Shown here: one piece after another, positions 1 to 6,291 of the stretch
How the letters are laid out: the number at the start of each line of letters is the position of its first letter
How positions within the stretch are numbered: the first letter of the stretch is position 1
From: Lachnospiraceae bacterium
GTDB lineage: Bacteria > Bacillota > Clostridia > Lachnospirales > Lachnospiraceae
Length of the DNA: 6,291 bases
Assembly: GCA_900772675.1 (NCBI GenBank)
Contig: CAAGRM010000252.1
Coordinates: 1 to 6,291 of the forward strand
Direction of reading: 5' to 3'
Program-made: the position numbers and the translations under genes
The notes under the pieces: model-generated
The model's database searches: none
What the model was told of the DNA's origin: nothing
The model's input: only the letters and a program-made list of their open reading frames with translations

Positions 1-370
1 CCTGTTCCTCATAGGACGGCGGATCGCGGTGGATCGGCCATTTTTCTGCTGTTTCCGGTGCCGGCTTATTGTCTACGGTCTCACCGAGCAGGTTGAACAC
101 GCGGCCTAAGCACTCCTCTCCGACCGGAACGGCGATCGGACCGCCCGTGTCAACTGCTTTTGTTCCGCGGACAAGTCCGTCTGTGGACTTCATGGCAATG
201 CAGCGGACCATGTTGTCGCCCGTCTGCTGCGCCACTTCCACAACCAGCTTCTCGCCGTGGTTGTCTATCTCGATGGCATTCAGAAGTGCCGGCAGCTCTC
301 CTTCCTGAAAACGGATGTCCAGAACAGGACCCGTTACCTGCACAACCTCGCCAATGTGTTTTTCACTCAT
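1..370 (-). CDS. atpD: ATP synthase F1 subunit beta, N-terminal part (3' end outside window)
   Basis: This is the start of the catalytic beta subunit of F1, which binds ADP and phosphate and makes ATP in the alpha3beta3 head. Only 123 codons plus one base are present. The protein begins MSEKHIGEVVQVTGPVLDIRF, with the VxGPVxDxxF signature of the N-terminal beta-barrel. It continues through the GLVRGTKAVDTGGPIAVPVG stretch (about residues 65-84) and the GRVFNLLGE segment (about 89-97) that leads into the nucleotide-binding domain. The window ends before the Walker A loop, so the catalytic residues cannot be checked. The start is the ATG at 370-368, preceded by GTGAGGAG about ten bases upstream and lying 35 bases after the atpG stop. 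There is no frameshift in the visible part. Identity is secure from the N-terminal sequence and from its place after atpG. Confidence 0.97.
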   Translation of the reverse strand, partial: MSEKHIGEVVQVTGPVLDIRFQEGELPALLNAIEIDNHGEKLVVEVAQQTGDNMVRCIAMKSTDGLVRGTKAVDTGGPIAVPVGEECLGRVFNLLGETVDNKPAPETAEKWPIHRDPPSYEEQ

Positions 371-405
371 TTAACGACTTCTCCTCACTTTTCTTGTTTC
401 CACTC

Positions 406-1272
406 TTACACGCCTTCCGCACCGCCGACGATCTCCGTGATCTCCTGCGTAATGCTTGCCTGACGGGCACGGTTGTAATACAGATTGAGCTGTTCAATCA
501 TCTCCTCTGCATTTCCCGTTGCCGCCTCCATTGCGGTACGGCGTGCCGCAAGCTCACTTGCCACACTCTCACAGATACCGCCGTAGATCAGGCCGCCTAA
601 GTATTCCGGCACAATCGCTTCGAATACCTCGACACCGTTTGGCTCATACAGGATCAGATTCCGGATTTTTTTCGCTTCCGGATCCTCTCCGTCCTCTTTT
701 GCAATGTCAATCAGAGGCAGGATCGGCACGGAAACCGGCATCTGCGACAGCATCGACACGAATTTTGTGTAACAAAGCTCCACATGTCCGAAGGTCCCTT
801 TCCGGAACTCACGGCACAGTGCGCGCGCGATCTCAAAGCTGTCTGCCACGGAAAGATTTGCGATCTCGGCAAAGCTGTCCGTCAGAATGTCCAGCTTCCG
901 GGATTTTGCATACTCCACTGCCTTTTTGCCGACCGGAACCACACAGATCTCTTTTCCTTTGGCATCTGCCTCAAAGCATCGGAACAGATTCGCGTTGTAT
1001 CCGCCCGCAAGGCCGCGGTCTCCGGCAACCAGCACGTAGCAGCATTTCTCGTTTTTTGCCTCTTTTGCATAAATGGAATAGAATTCCGTGTTTCCTTTTG
1101 CAATATCCTGCAAAGTGCGGTACAGCTCCTGAAAATACGGACGGCAGGTATCAGCCCGCTCCTTCGCTTTTCGCAGCTTGGAGGACGCTACAAGTTCCAT
1201 CGCCTTGGTAATCTGCATCGTGCTTTCGACACTTTTGATCCGCAGCTTTACGGCTTTCATGTTTGCAGCCAT
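406..1272 (-). CDS. atpG: ATP synthase F1 subunit gamma (central stalk)
   Basis: This 288-residue protein is the rotating central shaft of F1, which transmits c-ring rotation to the three catalytic sites. It has the usual family length. The N-terminal helix (about 5-40) carries IKSVESTMQITKAMELVAS and SKLRKAK, the coiled-coil half that enters the alpha/beta barrel. The central Rossmann-like part has GDRGLAGGYN at 84-93, equivalent to the family's GDRGLCGxxN. The C-terminal helix (about 240-288) has AARRTAMEAATGNAEEMI and ARQASITQEITEI, the most conserved segment of gamma. The ATG at 1272 is preceded by GGAGGAG at good spacing; the in-frame ATG four codons later is less well placed. The gene starts 18 bases after the atpA stop and ends 35 bases before atpD, consistent with one transcript. 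I see no truncation or unusual insertion. Confidence 0.98.
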   Translation of the reverse strand: MAANMKAVKLRIKSVESTMQITKAMELVASSKLRKAKERADTCRPYFQELYRTLQDIAKGNTEFYSIYAKEAKNEKCCYVLVAGDRGLAGGYNANLFRCFEADAKGKEICVVPVGKKAVEYAKSRKLDILTDSFAEIANLSVADSFEIARALCREFRKGTFGHVELCYTKFVSMLSQMPVSVPILPLIDIAKEDGEDPEAKKIRNLILYEPNGVEVFEAIVPEYLGGLIYGGICESVASELAARRTAMEAATGNAEEMIEQLNLYYNRARQASITQEITEIVGGAEGV

Positions 1273-1290
1273 AGGCTCCTCCTTCTTTCC

Positions 1291-2820
1291 TTATTTTGCA
1301 GGTCTTGTATTGATAAAGTTTTCGGTATACGATTCGAGCGCACTTTTCAGCTTCTCTTCGGTATCTGCCTCGAGTTTTCCGGTTGCGGAAATCTCCTGCA
1401 TCACGGCAGCACCCTCTGCATCGGTATCAAGCCAGGTATACAGTCCGTCCTCATAGGCGCGGACATCCTCAGCTGCAACCTTTGACAGAATTCCTTTCGT
1501 TACCGCATAAAGAATGGCCACCTGTTTTTCTACCGGAACCGGTGCATTCTGGTTCTGTTTTAATACTTCCACGATACGCACACCCTGCTCCAGACGCGCC
1601 TTTGTATCGGCATCCAGGTCGGATCCGAACTGTGCAAAGCTTGCCAGCTCGCGGTACTGGGAATAGATCAGTTTCAGAGTTCCGGCTACCTTCTTCATCG
1701 CCTTAATCTGCGCATTTCCACCGACACGGGATACGGATACGCCAGGGTTTACCGCCGGCATAACGCCCGAGTGGAACAGCTCTGTCTCAAGGAAAATCTG
1801 GCCGTCTGTGATGGAGATGACGTTCGTCGGAATATAGGCGGAAATATCGCCTGCCTGGGTCTCAATAATCGGCAGGGCCGTCATGGATCCGCCGCCGTGT
1901 TCATCGTCCAGCTTTGCGGCACGCTCCAGAAGTCTGGAATGGAGATAGAAAACATCTCCCGGATAAGCCTCACGTCCCGGCGGACGGCGGATCAGCAGTG
2001 AGAGTGCACGGTATGCAACCGCGTGCTTACTTAAGTCATCATAAATGATCAGCACATCTTTTCCCTGATACATAAAGTACTCGCCCATGGCACAGCCGGA
2101 ATACGGTACGATATACTGCAGCGGGCTCGCTTCGGATGCCGTCGCTGCCACGACGATGGTGTACGCCATTGCGCCGTTCTTCTCAAGATTTTCTACTAAG
2201 GACGCTACTGTCGAACGTTTCTGTCCGATGGCAACGTAGATACAGATCACATCCTTGCCTTTCTGGTTCAGAATGGTATCGGTTGCGATCGTTGTCTTTC
2301 CGGTCTGACGGTCTCCGATGATCAGCTCTCGCTGACCTCTTCCGATCGGAACCATGGAATCGATCGCTTTAATACCGGTCTGCAGCGGCTGATTAACACC
2401 TTTTCTCTCACAGATGCCCGGTGCCGGGCTTTCAATCGGACGGTACTCTGCTGCCGTAATCGGGCCTGCGCCGTCGATTGGCTGGCCGAGCGCGTTGACA
2501 ACGCGTCCGATCATACCTTCTCCGACCGGAACCGAAACGACCTTTCCCGTTCTTTTTACAAGCTGTCCCTCGCTGATGTTCTCGCCGGAACCGAATAAAA
2601 CGACAGATACACTGTTTTCCTCGAGGTTCTGTGCCATTCCATAGCTTCCATCCTCAAACTCCAGCAGCTCGCCTGCCATGCAGTTCGAAAGACCGCTGGC
2701 TCTCGCGATTCCGTCTCCGACCATCAGAACGGTGCCTGTCTCATCCTGCCGGATCGCATTTTCATAATATTTGATCTGGCTGCGGATGACCTTGGATATT
2801 TCTTCTGGTTTCAGTTGCAT
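1291..2820 (-). CDS. atpA: ATP synthase F1 subunit alpha
   Basis: This 509-residue protein is the non-catalytic nucleotide-binding subunit that alternates with beta in the F1 hexamer and supplies the arginine finger to the catalytic site. The N-terminal helix and beta-barrel occupy about residues 1-95. The Walker A loop GDRQTGKT is at 169-176. The Walker B strand [13 protein letters not shown] begins at 255, and the [19 protein letters not shown] block follows at about 279-296. The ATPase alpha/beta signature [14 protein letters not shown] starts at 355, and its arginine, R365, is the expected arginine finger. The C-terminal helical domain (about 380-509) is complete. The ATG at 2820 follows AGGAGG, whose first bases lie in the TAG stop of atpH nine bases upstream, so translation is probably coupled. 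Length, motifs and neighbours all fit an intact, functional alpha subunit. Confidence 0.99.
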   Translation of the reverse strand: MQLKPEEISKVIRSQIKYYENAIRQDETGTVLMVGDGIARASGLSNCMAGELLEFEDGSYGMAQNLEENSVSVVLFGSGENISEGQLVKRTGKVVSVPVGEGMIGRVVNALGQPIDGAGPITAAEYRPIESPAPGICERKGVNQPLQTGIKAIDSMVPIGRGQRELIIGDRQTGKTTIATDTILNQKGKDVICIYVAIGQKRSTVASLVENLEKNGAMAYTIVVAATASEASPLQYIVPYSGCAMGEYFMYQGKDVLIIYDDLSKHAVAYRALSLLIRRPPGREAYPGDVFYLHSRLLERAAKLDDEHGGGSMTALPIIETQAGDISAYIPTNVISITDGQIFLETELFHSGVMPAVNPGVSVSRVGGNAQIKAMKKVAGTLKLIYSQYRELASFAQFGSDLDADTKARLEQGVRIVEVLKQNQNAPVPVEKQVAILYAVTKGILSKVAAEDVRAYEDGLYTWLDTDAEGAAVMQEISATGKLEADTEEKLKSALESYTENFINTRPAK

Positions 2821-2829
2821 GTTTTCCTC

Positions 2830-3369
2830 CTACACCACTGTATCGCTGATTCTTCTGGAAAGCTCGGCCAAACGTCCCTTTACGGTTCCGTCAAACAGCT
2901 TTCCGTCGAGCTCCACGCGGACACCCGCCAGAACGGACGGATCGGTTTTCAGTTCCATCACGACCGTTTTTCCGCTCATCGTTTCCAGTTTTTTCTTCAG
3001 AAGCTCTTCCTGTTCCTTCGACAGGGATGCTGCGCTCGTCACAACTGCCTCAGCAATATTGTGGGCTGCGTAGTATCTGCGCTGAAACGCTTCCTGGCAT
3101 CCGCCGAATTCACGGAGAAGATTTTTTTCACACAGCAGTTTGATAAAATTGACCAAATACGGTTCCGCCTGGCTGCCAAATGCCGCGTCGATCAGCCCGA
3201 TCCGCTCTTTTCGCGGAATCGAAGGCTCCGATAAAAGGCGCGGATACTCCGGGTTTTCCCGGAACAGAGCGCGGATCTCTTTCATCTCGGAAAGAATTTT
3301 CTCTTCGAGATGCTCCTCTTGGGCCAGCTCATACAGGCTCCCACCGTATACTCTGGCAGTTTCTGTCAT
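2830..3369 (-). CDS. atpH: ATP synthase subunit delta (OSCP-type peripheral stalk)
   Basis: This 179-residue protein is the delta subunit, which sits on top of F1 and clamps it to the b-subunit stator. The length is typical. The N-terminal helical bundle starts MTETARVYGGSLYELAQEE, matching the family's AxxYAxALFxxA pattern with Gly-Gly in place of the usual Ala. The middle contains LLSEPSIPRKERIGLIDAAF (about 45-64) and NFIKLLCEKN (about 74-83). The C-terminal signature DPSVLAGVRVELDGKLFDGT, followed by VKGRLAELSRRI, corresponds to the conserved delta motif DPxLxGGxxVxxGxxxxDxSxxxxL. The ATG overlaps the atpF stop in an ATGA arrangement, with AGGTGA about six bases upstream inside atpF, so the two genes are probably translationally coupled. 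Delta is the least conserved F1 subunit, but the C-terminal motif and position between atpF and atpA make the call firm. Confidence 0.96.
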   Translation of the reverse strand: MTETARVYGGSLYELAQEEHLEEKILSEMKEIRALFRENPEYPRLLSEPSIPRKERIGLIDAAFGSQAEPYLVNFIKLLCEKNLLREFGGCQEAFQRRYYAAHNIAEAVVTSAASLSKEQEELLKKKLETMSGKTVVMELKTDPSVLAGVRVELDGKLFDGTVKGRLAELSRRISDTVV

Positions 3370-3869
3370 GATGCTTCACCTACATTCGATATAAATTCAT
3401 CTATCAGCTTCTCATGGTCTTTTTCATTAATCTCGCGCTCAATGACTTTTCCGGCAATATCCATGGCAATGCCGCCGATCTCGCCTTTGACTTCATTGAC
3501 CGCTTTCTTTTTCTCCTGGGCAATCTCTTTTTCTGCCTTGTTTTTCAGGGCAGCTGCCTGTTCGGAAGCCTCTTTTACGATTTTCTCGCTCTGCAGCGTC
3601 GCTGTCTTTCTGGCGCTTTCGAGAATCTCGTTGGCCTTTGCCTTGGCCTCCTGCATATTCTGCTCATATTCCTCTTTGATGGCGTTGGCTTCTTTTTTTG
3701 CCGCCTCTGCGTCTGTGATCTCCGCATCGGCTGCCGCACGCCGTTTTTCCAGCATCTCATTGATCGGTTTGAAAAGGAACCGTTTGATCAGATACATCTG
3801 GATGAAGAGGTTGCAGATCTGTGCGATAAAAGTCCAGGGGACAATTCCTACCAGTTCCTGAACCTGCAT
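3366..3869 (-). CDS. atpF: ATP synthase Fo subunit b (peripheral stalk)
   Basis: This 167-residue membrane-anchored stator subunit forms a dimeric right-handed coiled coil linking subunit a to delta and the F1 head. An N-terminal hydrophobic segment (about residues 8-30, containing PWTFIAQICNLFIQMYLI) leads into KRFLFKPINEMLEKRR, with the FLFKPI junction typical of b subunits. The rest is a long, charged, alanine-rich helix (about 38-145) rich in E, K and A with no proline, as expected for a coiled coil, and a C-terminal delta-binding region. I chose the ATG at 3869 because AGGAGG lies nine bases upstream. An in-frame ATG at 3893 would add eight residues, but those codons consist of the ribosome binding site itself. 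The gene follows atpE by 37 bases and overlaps atpH by four. Confidence 0.96.
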   Translation of the reverse strand: MQVQELVGIVPWTFIAQICNLFIQMYLIKRFLFKPINEMLEKRRAAADAEITDAEAAKKEANAIKEEYEQNMQEAKAKANEILESARKTATLQSEKIVKEASEQAAALKNKAEKEIAQEKKKAVNEVKGEIGGIAMDIAGKVIEREINEKDHEKLIDEFISNVGEAS

Positions 3870-3870
3870 A

Positions 3871-3893
3871 GTTTCTTTCCTCCTAGCAATCAT
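3871..3893 (-). promoter_or_regulatory. Ribosome binding site that decides the atpF start
   Basis: On the minus strand an upstream in-frame ATG (3893-3891) is followed by GCTAGGAGGAAAGAAACT and then the ATG at 3869. The AGGAGG core is perfect, with optimal spacing to the second ATG. The first ATG has only AAGGAG three bases away, which is too close. Starting at the first would put the sequence MIARRKET before the normal b-subunit N-terminus. The downstream start is therefore preferred. Confidence 0.85.
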
Positions 3894-3906
3894 TTACTCC
3901 TTGCAA

Positions 3907-4997
<1,091 letters not shown>

Positions 4998-5006
4998 TCT
5001 CTTTTC

Positions 5007-5015
5007 TCACCTCCT
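5007..5015 (-). promoter_or_regulatory. Very strong Shine-Dalgarno sequence of atpB
   Basis: The minus strand reads AGGAGGTGA here, a nine-base perfect complement to the usual 3' end of bacterial 16S rRNA, nine bases before the atpB ATG. It is the longest ribosome-binding match in the window and sits just downstream of the structured atpI-atpB spacer, so atpB can be translated independently of atpI. Confidence 0.88.
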
Positions 5016-5053
5016 CTGTATGAGATAAAATAAAAAATTTGAACCTTTTGTCA

Positions 5054-5154
5054 AAGCGGATCTTCACAATCCGCTTCGCTGCTTGCTCATAACCGAATCG
5101 CTGCTTTGCTGTTTCGGTTTAAAAACGCCGTCCCGTCTTTGCGGCTTTCGCCAC
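5054..5154 (-). repeat. Structured spacer between atpI and atpB with hairpins and a tandem 23-base repeat
   Basis: The 166 bases between atpI and atpB contain no gene but are highly structured. In transcript order there is a GUGGC-GAAA-GCCGC hairpin (5154-5141). Next comes a perfect 7-base stem AACCGAA/TTCGGTT with a 15-base loop (5119-5091), then a perfect 8-base stem AAGCGGAT/ATCCGCTT with a 7-base loop (5076-5054). Bases 5065-5087 and 5088-5110 are tandem, imperfect 23-base copies sharing the core TCGCTGCTT. Neither large hairpin is followed by a U run, so they are not ordinary terminators. The element resembles a dispersed intergenic repeat, or an mRNA processing or stability element, more than a known riboswitch. 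The structures are read directly; the role is inference. Confidence 0.6.
5121..5145 (-). terminator. Weak terminator-like or attenuator-like hairpin after atpI
   Basis: The minus strand reads GCCG, an 11-base loop, CGGC and then GTTTTT, starting 19 bases after the atpI stop. A four-base stem is short for an intrinsic terminator, so efficient termination is unlikely. The left arm (5145-5142) is also part of the adjacent GUGGC-GAAA-GCCGC hairpin, so the two folds exclude each other. At most it would give partial termination between the accessory and structural genes. Confidence 0.25.
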
Positions 5155-5163
5155 AAATCAGGT

Positions 5164-5586
5164 TCAGCGCTTTATGCTGTTTTTTATGCCCATCAGCTTG
5201 ATGGCCGTTCCCGGAATTAAAAGCGGCAGGATTCCTGCGGCAAACTGGAAGCATGGAAGCACAATCGCCAGAATTGCCCAGAGCATCTGCATCAGGTTTC
5301 TCTGCGAATAGCTTGCCTGCATCCGCCGTTTTGCTCCCGCCTCGTCTGTCTCGGACACTGCTTTTTGTACTGCCATGCCCATCAGGAAAAAGTTCAGCAC
5401 CGCAACGGCACCGCCTCCGATTCCCCCGAGGATCACCCGATAGTCAAATGGGATTTTTTCCGGCCAGATCAGGTGCAGGATCAGAAACCCGACCCACATC
5501 ACAACCACGCCGACAACAGTATAGATGGCAACATTTTTCGTCTCCTTTTTTACGGCCGGCTGGACCTTGTCTCCGAAATTGCTCAT
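5164..5586 (-). CDS. atpI: ATP synthase subunit I family membrane protein
   Basis: This 140-residue, probably four-helix membrane protein matches the ATP synthase I family by position and character. Members act as non-stoichiometric accessory factors and help assemble the c ring in some bacteria, including Na+-type enzymes. Hydrophobic segments lie at about 19-41, 51-76, 97-113 and 115-134. The first pair is separated by a short WPEKIPFDYR loop, and the second helix starts with ILGGIGGGAVAVLNFFLMG. A charged cytoplasmic-type loop (about 78-95, SETDEAGAKRRMQ) separates the pairs. The ATG at 5586 has AAGG a few bases upstream and GAAAGGAAA slightly further away, a weaker site than those of the structural genes, which fits low expression. 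The sequence family is poorly conserved, so the call relies partly on the place directly before atpB. Confidence 0.88.
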   Translation of the reverse strand: MSNFGDKVQPAVKKETKNVAIYTVVGVVVMWVGFLILHLIWPEKIPFDYRVILGGIGGGAVAVLNFFLMGMAVQKAVSETDEAGAKRRMQASYSQRNLMQMLWAILAIVLPCFQFAAGILPLLIPGTAIKLMGIKNSIKR

Positions 5587-5603
5587 ATCGCCTTGTTTCC
5601 TTT

Positions 5604-5687
5604 CTAAGGGATTTTCCCCTTAAAGTCAGTCTGAAATCTTTTCTCTGCCACTTGATCTTCGTCAACTGTGAAAACTTTTTCAGACAC
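5604..5687 (-). CDS. Possible 27-codon small ORF between atpZ and atpI (or atpZ readthrough tail)
   Basis: After the atpZ TAG the same frame stays open for 28 more sense codons. It contains a GTG one codon downstream of the stop and ends in a TAG 17 bases before the atpI start. From the GTG the peptide would be MSEKVFTVDEDQVAEKRFQT followed by DFKGKIP, hydrophilic and plausible as protein. There is no recognisable ribosome binding site before the GTG, since the upstream bases are the A/T-rich end of atpZ. An open run of this length is not statistically remarkable. It could be a tiny coupled gene, a tail reached by readthrough, or the remnant of a once longer AtpZ. I list it as a weak candidate because it fills the spacer so exactly. 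Confidence 0.2.
   Translation of the reverse strand: MSEKVFTVDEDQVAEKRFQTDFKGKIP
5606..5621 (-). promoter_or_regulatory. Small hairpin just before the atpI ribosome binding site
   Basis: The minus strand reads AAGGG-GAAAAT-CCCTT, a perfect five-base stem, followed by AGAAAGG in the atpI leader. The CCTT arm could pair instead with the downstream AAGG. Two alternative folds are therefore possible, one of which would cover part of the atpI ribosome binding region. This is read from complementarity only, and the stems are short. Confidence 0.25.
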
Positions 5688-5690
5688 GTT

Positions 5691-5975
5691 CTAAATATGT
5701 CGGTTGAAAGACACCCGCTTTTTCTTCTTTTTTCCGTCCGGCTCCGTCTCGATGCGTTTCTGATGCCGCAGAACGCTCTGCCCGAATTTCCAGGCTGTCA
5801 CGGCACCGCCTCCGATCCCAAAGAAAAAGCCGAGCAGATAAATCCATGTTCCAACCGAAAAGCGGTCGCAAAGCCACCAGCAAAGTGCCAGACAAAGAAA
5901 AAGAGGCGTCACAAGGGACAGTCCGAATTGTGTCAACATTGTGAGATTGGTAATCATCCCCGTCCACTTCTTCAT
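5691..5975 (-). CDS. atpZ: AtpZ-like small membrane protein, first gene of the atp operon
   Basis: This 94-residue protein has two predicted membrane helices (about 12-36 and 43-65) joined by a short turn containing CDRFSVGTW, and a basic tail with a KKKKK run near residues 82-86. The second helix carries the glycine-rich FFGIGGGAVTAWKFG pattern typical of the AtpZ/AtpI small-protein family, which has a GxxxGxxxD...G layout and about 80-100 residues. In alkaliphilic Bacillus AtpZ acts with AtpI in ATP synthase function and has been linked to Mg2+ supply; the role here is not shown. The ATG at 5975 has AAAGGG seven bases upstream, better placed than the in-frame ATG six codons later. It is the promoter-proximal gene, 104 bases before atpI. 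Family assignment rests on size, topology and location, since no catalytic motif exists. Confidence 0.8.
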   Translation of the reverse strand: MKKWTGMITNLTMLTQFGLSLVTPLFLCLALCWWLCDRFSVGTWIYLLGFFFGIGGGAVTAWKFGQSVLRHQKRIETEPDGKKKKKRVSFNRHI

Positions 5976-6051
5976 ATCCTGTCCCTTTCTGCCGTCTCTT
6001 TTTTGTCAGACTTTCGGGTCTGTGTTCTGTCTTCCATTTTTGTAACCGCTT
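5976..6051 (-). other. Predicted 5' leader of the atp operon
   Basis: If transcription begins about seven bases after the TACAAT box, the leader is roughly 75 bases. It contains a small hairpin CAGAC-CCGAAA-GTCTG (6022-6007) followed by an A-rich stretch and then the atpZ ribosome binding site AAAGGG at 5989-5983. The hairpin has only five pairs and lacks a U run, so it is not a terminator. No known riboswitch fold is recognisable. Confidence 0.4.
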
Positions 6052-6057
6052 AGTCAG

Positions 6058-6086
6058 ATTGTACCATAAACGTTTTCATAAGACAA
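6058..6086 (-). promoter_or_regulatory. Candidate sigma-A promoter of the atp operon
   Basis: The minus strand has TTGTCT (6086-6081; four of six match TTGACA), an exact 17-base spacer, and TACAAT (6063-6058; five of six match TATAAT). The -10 box is preceded by TGG, giving the extended -10 form TGnTACAAT. The predicted start is about 75 bases before the atpZ ATG. It is the best -35/-10 pair I found in the upstream region. The surrounding DNA is A/T-rich, as is usual for such promoters. Confidence 0.7.
6065..6078 (-). promoter_or_regulatory. cre-like half-degenerate palindrome inside the promoter spacer
   Basis: The minus strand reads TGAAAACGTTTATG. Against the CcpA operator consensus TGWNANCGNTNWCA every defined base fits except the final CA, which is TG here. 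It lies entirely between the -10 and -35 boxes, where a bound repressor would block polymerase. One half-site is degenerate and CcpA has not been shown here, so this is only a candidate. Confidence 0.3.
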
Positions 6087-6096
6087 ATGAATTTGT
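6083..6096. repeat. Perfect 14-base dyad ACAAAT-GA-ATTTGT overlapping the -35 box
   Basis: Six-base arms are perfectly complementary around a two-base centre, and the dyad covers four of the six bases of the -35 element. Such a location suits a repressor or activator operator. The sequence is A/T-rich, in which short palindromes arise by chance, so the regulatory reading is tentative. Confidence 0.35.
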
Positions 6097-6291
6097 ATAT
6101 TTTCCAAATTATTTGTTTTTATTTACATTCTTTTCATAATAATTGGAACAATTTTCTCATTTTGTCCCATTATAGAATCGCAGCGCGCACCACGCTTCTT
6201 ATTTTTTGAAAAAAACTGTGGTTTTATTCTACACATACTGCTGATTCTCTTTAAACAGGATAAAATTCTTAATCGTGCCCCTTTTGATTTA
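6087..6291. other. A/T-rich intergenic region upstream of the atp promoter, no gene seen
   Basis: This stretch extends to the right edge without a convincing coding frame on either strand. It contains an imperfect inverted repeat GGAACAA/TTGTCCC (6145-6151 and 6162-6168) next to an isolated TATAAT (6174-6169, minus strand) that lacks a recognisable -35 box. It also has A and T tracts around 6200-6216. I see no terminator, RNA gene or part of a neighbouring gene that can be supported. Confidence 0.5.

Noticed and set aside
519..1211. A 230-codon plus-strand open frame opposite atpG, with another of 233 codons at 784-1485
   Set aside because: Both lie antisense to well-conserved subunit genes. 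Their peptides are rich in Ser, Arg, Pro and His without domain character, and no ribosome binding sites or promoters precede them. They are shadows of the atp genes.
3870..3893. Longer atpF starting at the ATG at 3893
   Set aside because: The added eight codons contain the AGGAGG site itself, and the upstream AAGGAG is only three bases from that ATG. The downstream ATG gives the usual b-subunit N-terminus.
5054..5119. Hairpin cluster as a CRISPR array or an intrinsic terminator
   Set aside because: The 23-base units are directly adjacent, without spacers, and only two copies exist. The hairpins are not followed by a U tract, and the operon continues with atpB directly downstream.
6007..6022. 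Leader hairpin as a terminator or riboswitch
   Set aside because: It has only five base pairs, no U run follows on the minus strand, and no known riboswitch core is visible.
5253..6053. A 266-codon plus-strand open frame across atpI and atpZ
   Set aside because: It is antisense to two membrane protein genes and crosses the atpZ start and leader. The peptide has low-complexity, Ser/Pro/Arg-rich composition with no recognisable motif.
6169..6174. TATAAT on the minus strand as the main atp promoter
   Set aside because: At 16-18 bases upstream the sequence gives only AGCGTG, AAGCGT or GAAGCG, none like TTGACA. The TTGTCT-17-TACAAT pair with extended -10 is clearly better.
6200..6240. ACCAC/GTGGT arms around T and A tracts as a terminator of an upstream gene
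   Set aside because: The arms are five bases with about 22 bases between them, no T run follows on either strand at the right place, and no upstream gene end is visible.

Overview
The window is one minus-strand F1Fo ATP synthase operon, read from right to left: promoter region, atpZ, atpI, atpB (a), atpE (c), atpF (b), atpH (delta), atpA (alpha), atpG (gamma) and the first 123 codons of atpD (beta), which runs off the left edge. atpC (epsilon) would be expected next but lies outside the window. No convincing gene was found on the plus strand; its long open frames mirror the atp genes.

The order Z-I-B-E-F-H-A-G-D, strong AGGAGG ribosome binding sites, a sigma-A-like promoter, intermediate base composition and a cysteine-rich, sodium-type c subunit suggest an anaerobic Firmicute. 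It is probably in Clostridia, perhaps Lachnospiraceae. That placement is inference from style, not from a database match.

Layout: bases 5976-6291 are non-coding and hold the best promoter candidate (TTGTCT, 17-base spacer, TACAAT with an upstream TG) plus several symmetrical sequences that could be operators. Bases 5164-5975 carry the two small assembly or accessory membrane proteins AtpZ and AtpI, separated by 104 bases that contain a 27-codon reading frame in register with atpZ. Bases 4998-5163 are an unusual 166-base spacer with two strong hairpins and a tandem imperfect 23-base repeat, dividing the accessory genes from the structural ones. Bases 3366-4997 encode the membrane sector (a, c, b), and 1-3369 the stalk and catalytic subunits (delta, alpha, gamma, beta). 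From atpF onward the genes are tightly packed: atpF and atpH overlap by four bases, and the atpA ribosome binding site overlaps the atpH stop codon.

Together the products form the rotary enzyme that couples ion flow through the a/c interface to ATP synthesis or hydrolysis in the alpha3beta3 head. The c subunit has glutamates in both helices (E33 and E66), a two-carboxylate arrangement known from a sodium-driven rotor, so the coupling ion may be Na+. This is otherwise a conventional operon. The points that deserve a second look are the c-subunit ion site, the atpI-atpB spacer, the small frame after atpZ and the operator-like sequences at the promoter.
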